From Verrucomicrobiales bacterium (lineage in GTDB: Bacteria > Verrucomicrobiota > Verrucomicrobiia > Limisphaerales > UBA9464), in NCBI GenBank assembly GCA_003445095.1, contig DLVS01000049.1:1-6812 (forward strand): 6,812 nt of DNA, given 5' to 3'. Positions within the stretch are counted from its first letter, which is position 1; each line of letters starts with the position of its first letter. The notes beneath the pieces were generated by a model. That model worked only from the letters and a program-made list of their open reading frames with translations. It was not told the DNA's origin and searched no databases. The translations under genes were made by a program, and so were the position numbers. Below are positions 3,964-6,812 of this stretch, in pieces.

Positions 3964-6812
3964 GTGTTTCTGCGTATCCTGTGGCCGCGCGCCCGAGGGT
4001 TGGTAACGCTCGCGGCTCTCCTGACTTGGCTCCCCGCGGCCGCCATTGTCAGCGAAGATTCGTTGCCGGATCAGGCTCAATGGATGTCACCCGAGTCGGG
4101 AGAGTTCCGAGGAGTTGCTCAATTCCGGCGCGTCTTTGTGGCCGAGCCGGGATTGGTCAAGGCGGTGTTGCTGGCGGCGGCCGAGAAAGAGGCCGGAATC
4201 GCGCTCAATGGCGTCGCGGTGGGCACCGCGGTCGGGGTTCGAACCGCGGTGACGCTCGATGTCACCCGGTTGGTTCGAGCCGGAACCAACTTGCTGACCG
4301 TCCAAGTTACCAACACTACGGGGGTGCCCGTTTGTCGGTTGATGCTCGAACTGGTCTTGGCAGACGGGCGGCAACGCTGGGTGGTGTCGGATCCGACGTG
4401 GGAATCCTCCCGTGATTCCGCAGGCGGGTGGAAACCTGCTTTTGTCCACGGCGAAGCCGGCTTTCGGCGCTGGGGAAATCCGTTCGCTGCTACTCGGTCG
4501 GCCGACGCCTATAACAGTTGGATGCTCGCCCGCGGAGCGGAGCAGGCGACCGATCCAGCGACGTTCACCGTCCCGCCCGGATTTCGGGTCGAGTTGTTGC
4601 GGACCGCCCGGCCCGAAGAAGATTCCTGGATCGCGCTCGCCTTCGACCCTCAAGGGCGCCTGACAGTCGCGCGCGAACAACGCGGCCTGATTCGGCTTAC
4701 GCTGGGAAATGATCAGGTGAAACAAGTCGAGGTTATCGAGGACACTTTGTTGGAGTGCCGCGGGTTGTTGTATGCCCACGAAAGTTTATACGTGAACGCG
4801 AACAATAGTCGGGGCTTTTACCGACTGCGCGACGTAGACGGGGACGGCAAGTTCGAGGACAAGAGACTCCTGTTGGCGACGGAGGGTGGGGTGGGCCACG
4901 GACGCAATCATCTTCGCCTCGGACCGGACGGTTCAATTTATCTGGTCCACGGTGACGACGTGATTTTGCCCAAGGAGGTTTCGGCCGATTCTCCGGTGCA
5001 GCAGATGGCCAACGACCAAATCCTTCCCACCTTAAATCCCCGCGAAGCGGCTCGTGTGACGCGTTATCTGCAAGTCGGGCACGTGCTGCGCACGGACGCC
5101 GAAGGCTCTTCGTTCCAGCTCGTCATGGGTGGGCTGCGGAATCCGATGGATGTCGCGTTCAACGAGGACGGAGAACTTTTCACGTATGAAGCCGATATGG
5201 AACGCGATATTGGAGCGCCCTGGTATCGACCGACGCGAGTCTTGCATTTGGTGCCGGGTGGTGACTATGGCTGGCGGCGTGGCCAGGGAAATCTCCCGCC
5301 TTCCGCCGCGGATACATTGCCGGCGGCGGTGGACATTGGGGTAGGTTCACCGACGGGCGTGACTTTCGCCCACGAGAGTCGATTCCCCGAGCCGTGGCGG
5401 AGCGCTTTCTTCATTGGTGATTGGGCGTACGGACGAATCCTCGCCGTCAATCTTCGAGAACAGGGGTCGACGTATGTGGGGAGTTTTAAGGAATTTCTTA
5501 GCGGCCGGCCCCTCAATGTGACCGACCTCACCTTCGGCCCGGACGGCGCGCTGTATTTCGTGACCGGCGGAAGGGGCACGAAGTCGGGACTTTACCGGGT
5601 GAGCTGGACAGGCGGTCCAGTCGCGCCGGCTAAGGTGGCTACGGCCGATCGGAGTGAAGCCAACGCGCGAAACATTCGACGCCATCTCGAACTGACGTTG
5701 CCCAGCACACCTGAACGTCTGGATGAGATTTGGGCCAACTTGGACCATGCCGACCGATGGATTCGCAGTGCCGCGCGGCGCGCGCTGGAACGCCTCCCGT
5801 TGGGTGATTGGTCGAAGCGCGCGCTGACCGAGACGAATGCGTCGGTTGCAGTGAACGCCTTACTGGCGGTCACGCGCGTTGCTGCCAAGGGAGGCCAACC
5901 TCTCATCTTCGCTCGGCTGAATTCCCTGCCCTTAGGCTCGATGAACGAGGCGGATCAACTCACTGCCCTCCGCATTTTCGGAATCGCCTTGGTTCGCTTC
6001 GGTTGGCCGGGCGAAGCCGCAGTCAAGCAAGCGCAAATGCAACTCGCGGCGCTTTATCCGTCCTCAAGTGCTGAACTCAACCGGGAGCTTTGCCGTGTCC
6101 TAACCAACCTGCGTGCGCCGGAGACTTTGACCAAAACATTGCCCCTGCTGTCCGCTGCCACCACGGCTCCCGAACGTTTGTATTATCTGATGCAGTTATG
6201 GGCCATCCGAGAGGGCTGGGATCTCGATCGATGGCGAACCTACTTCACGGCCCTCCGGGAAGCGGACCGAGATCAGGGCGCTCGGGATTACTACACCGCG
6301 CTTCACCAAATCCGTAGCAGTCTCACTAATACCATGGGCTCCGGTGAGCGGCTGGCGCTGGGTGAATTGATTGCCGCCGCGAAAACGGCGCCCGCCGCGG
6401 TTCTCGCTCCCGGGGCGCCAACCCGAGTCAAGGCATGGACGCTTTCGGATTTCGACTTTTCCACCAACTCCGCTGGACGCTCCCGAGTGCGCGGTAGAGA
6501 AGCCTTTCAAACGGTCGGATGTGCCCAATGCCATCGAATGGGTTCGCTTGGGGGGCTATTGGGCCCGGATCTCACGGCAGTCTCGGCACGCTTTGGCCGA
6601 CGCGATTTGTTGGACCACATCTTGAATCCGTCGAAGGCCGTGGACGACAAATATCGTCTCGCCGTGCTCACTCTGAAGGATGGCAGCACCGTCACCGGCA
6701 CGATTGACCGCGAAGAGGATCCGCTGGTCATCCTCCCGCCCGATCCGAATGCGGTCCCTACGGAAATCCCGAGCGCACAAATCGCGGAACGGCGATGGTC
6801 TGACCAATCGCC
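3964..6812 (+). CDS. PVC-type multidomain membrane-bound dehydrogenase/c-type cytochrome (C-terminus cut by window edge)
   Basis: The frame is open from GTG 3964 to the right edge (949 codons); an in-frame TAG at 3952-3954 and no other start codon fix the start. Residues 1-~28 are a signal peptide (LVTLAALLTWLPAAA), so the product is exported. Residues ~38-185 resemble a galactose-binding jelly roll (IALNGVAVG ... LDVTRLVRAGTNLLTVQVTN ... SDPTWESS). From ~200 (FTVPPGFRVELL) to ~548 is a sorbosone-dehydrogenase-like/DUF7133 propeller with a calcium-loop-like DVDGDGKFED (290-299), GLRNPMDVAF (from 390), WYRPTR (420-425) and GGDYGWRRG (432-440). A helical, HEAT-like region covers ~560-830. The haem motif C853-A-Q-C856-H857, followed by GGLLGPDLTAV and DHILNPSKAVDDKY, matches the planctomycete-type haem-binding domain (TIGR02603-like). 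The axial Met and the last few tens of residues should lie beyond the edge. Likely role: periplasmic oxidation of a sugar or alcohol with electrons passed to the haem. The substrate is unknown. Confidence 0.93.
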   Translation, partial: MFLRILWPRARGLVTLAALLTWLPAAAIVSEDSLPDQAQWMSPESGEFRGVAQFRRVFVAEPGLVKAVLLAAAEKEAGIALNGVAVGTAVGVRTAVTLDVTRLVRAGTNLLTVQVTNTTGVPVCRLMLELVLADGRQRWVVSDPTWESSRDSAGGWKPAFVHGEAGFRRWGNPFAATRSADAYNSWMLARGAEQATDPATFTVPPGFRVELLRTARPEEDSWIALAFDPQGRLTVAREQRGLIRLTLGNDQVKQVEVIEDTLLECRGLLYAHESLYVNANNSRGFYRLRDVDGDGKFEDKRLLLATEGGVGHGRNHLRLGPDGSIYLVHGDDVILPKEVSADSPVQQMANDQILPTLNPREAARVTRYLQVGHVLRTDAEGSSFQLVMGGLRNPMDVAFNEDGELFTYEADMERDIGAPWYRPTRVLHLVPGGDYGWRRGQGNLPPSAADTLPAAVDIGVGSPTGVTFAHESRFPEPWRSAFFIGDWAYGRILAVNLREQGSTYVGSFKEFLSGRPLNVTDLTFGPDGALYFVTGGRGTKSGLYRVSWTGGPVAPAKVATADRSEANARNIRRHLELTLPSTPERLDEIWANLDHADRWIRSAARRALERLPLGDWSKRALTETNASVAVNALLAVTRVAAKGGQPLIFARLNSLPLGSMNEADQLTALRIFGIALVRFGWPGEAAVKQAQMQLAALYPSSSAELNRELCRVLTNLRAPETLTKTLPLLSAATTAPERLYYLMQLWAIREGWDLDRWRTYFTALREADRDQGARDYYTALHQIRSSLTNTMGSGERLALGELIAAAKTAPAAVLAPGAPTRVKAWTLSDFDFSTNSAGRSRVRGREAFQTVGCAQCHRMGSLGGLLGPDLTAVSARFGRRDLLDHILNPSKAVDDKYRLAVLTLKDGSTVTGTIDREEDPLVILPPDPNAVPTEIPSAQIAERRWSDQS

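Noticed and set aside
3458..4006. Plus-strand 182-codon frame spanning the lipoprotein end and the following gap
   Set aside because: It overlaps the lipoprotein in another frame, crosses the cytochrome start, and encodes an Arg-rich product without hydrophobic or domain pattern.
4087..4779. Minus-strand 230-codon frame
   Set aside because: It is antisense to the galactose-binding-like and early propeller region of the cytochrome gene, whose plus-strand frame carries recognisable motifs. The antisense product has none.

Overview
The window is GC-rich and most likely comes from a Verrucomicrobiota chromosome, with Planctomycetota as the alternative. The main reason is the long gene at its right end. 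It joins a galactose-binding-like domain, a membrane-bound-dehydrogenase (sorbosone-dehydrogenase-like) beta-propeller, an alpha-helical region and a CxxCH haem domain, an arrangement typical of the PVC superphylum. Clear Shine-Dalgarno sequences are almost absent, which also fits such organisms. The phylum call is an inference from protein architecture, not from a marker gene.

Layout: (1) 1-345, minus strand: the N-terminal 115 residues of a secreted PQQ-like beta-propeller protein, cut by the left edge. (2) 346-719: a divergent non-coding region with candidate promoters on both strands and short inverted repeats. (3) 720-2864, plus strand: a two-TM, dCache-HAMP class III nucleotidyl cyclase with an intact active site, probably an adenylate cyclase. 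(4) 2865-3010: a short gap with a 26-codon CxxC micro-ORF that may be a gene remnant. (5) 3011-3301: a small two-TM membrane protein. (6) 3411-3767: a small lipoprotein. (7) 3768-3963: a non-coding gap with a short GATCGGG repeat cluster and a candidate promoter that runs straight into the next start codon. (8) 3964 to the right edge: 949 codons of the PVC-type multidomain cytochrome/dehydrogenase, which probably lacks only a few tens of C-terminal residues.

The two edge genes are both easily missed because neither reaches its stop codon inside the window. Nearly everything encoded here acts at or beyond the cytoplasmic membrane: two exported propeller proteins, a sensory cyclase, a small membrane protein and a lipoprotein. 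The four plus-strand genes lie in the same direction but are separated by gaps of about 110-200 bp and do not look like a tight operon. No mobile element, CRISPR array, tRNA or rRNA was recognised. I found no convincing evidence of a new multi-gene system. The most useful leads are the apparently leaderless promoters, the start-site question of the cyclase, the uncharacterised small protein pair, and the domain combination of the large cytochrome.
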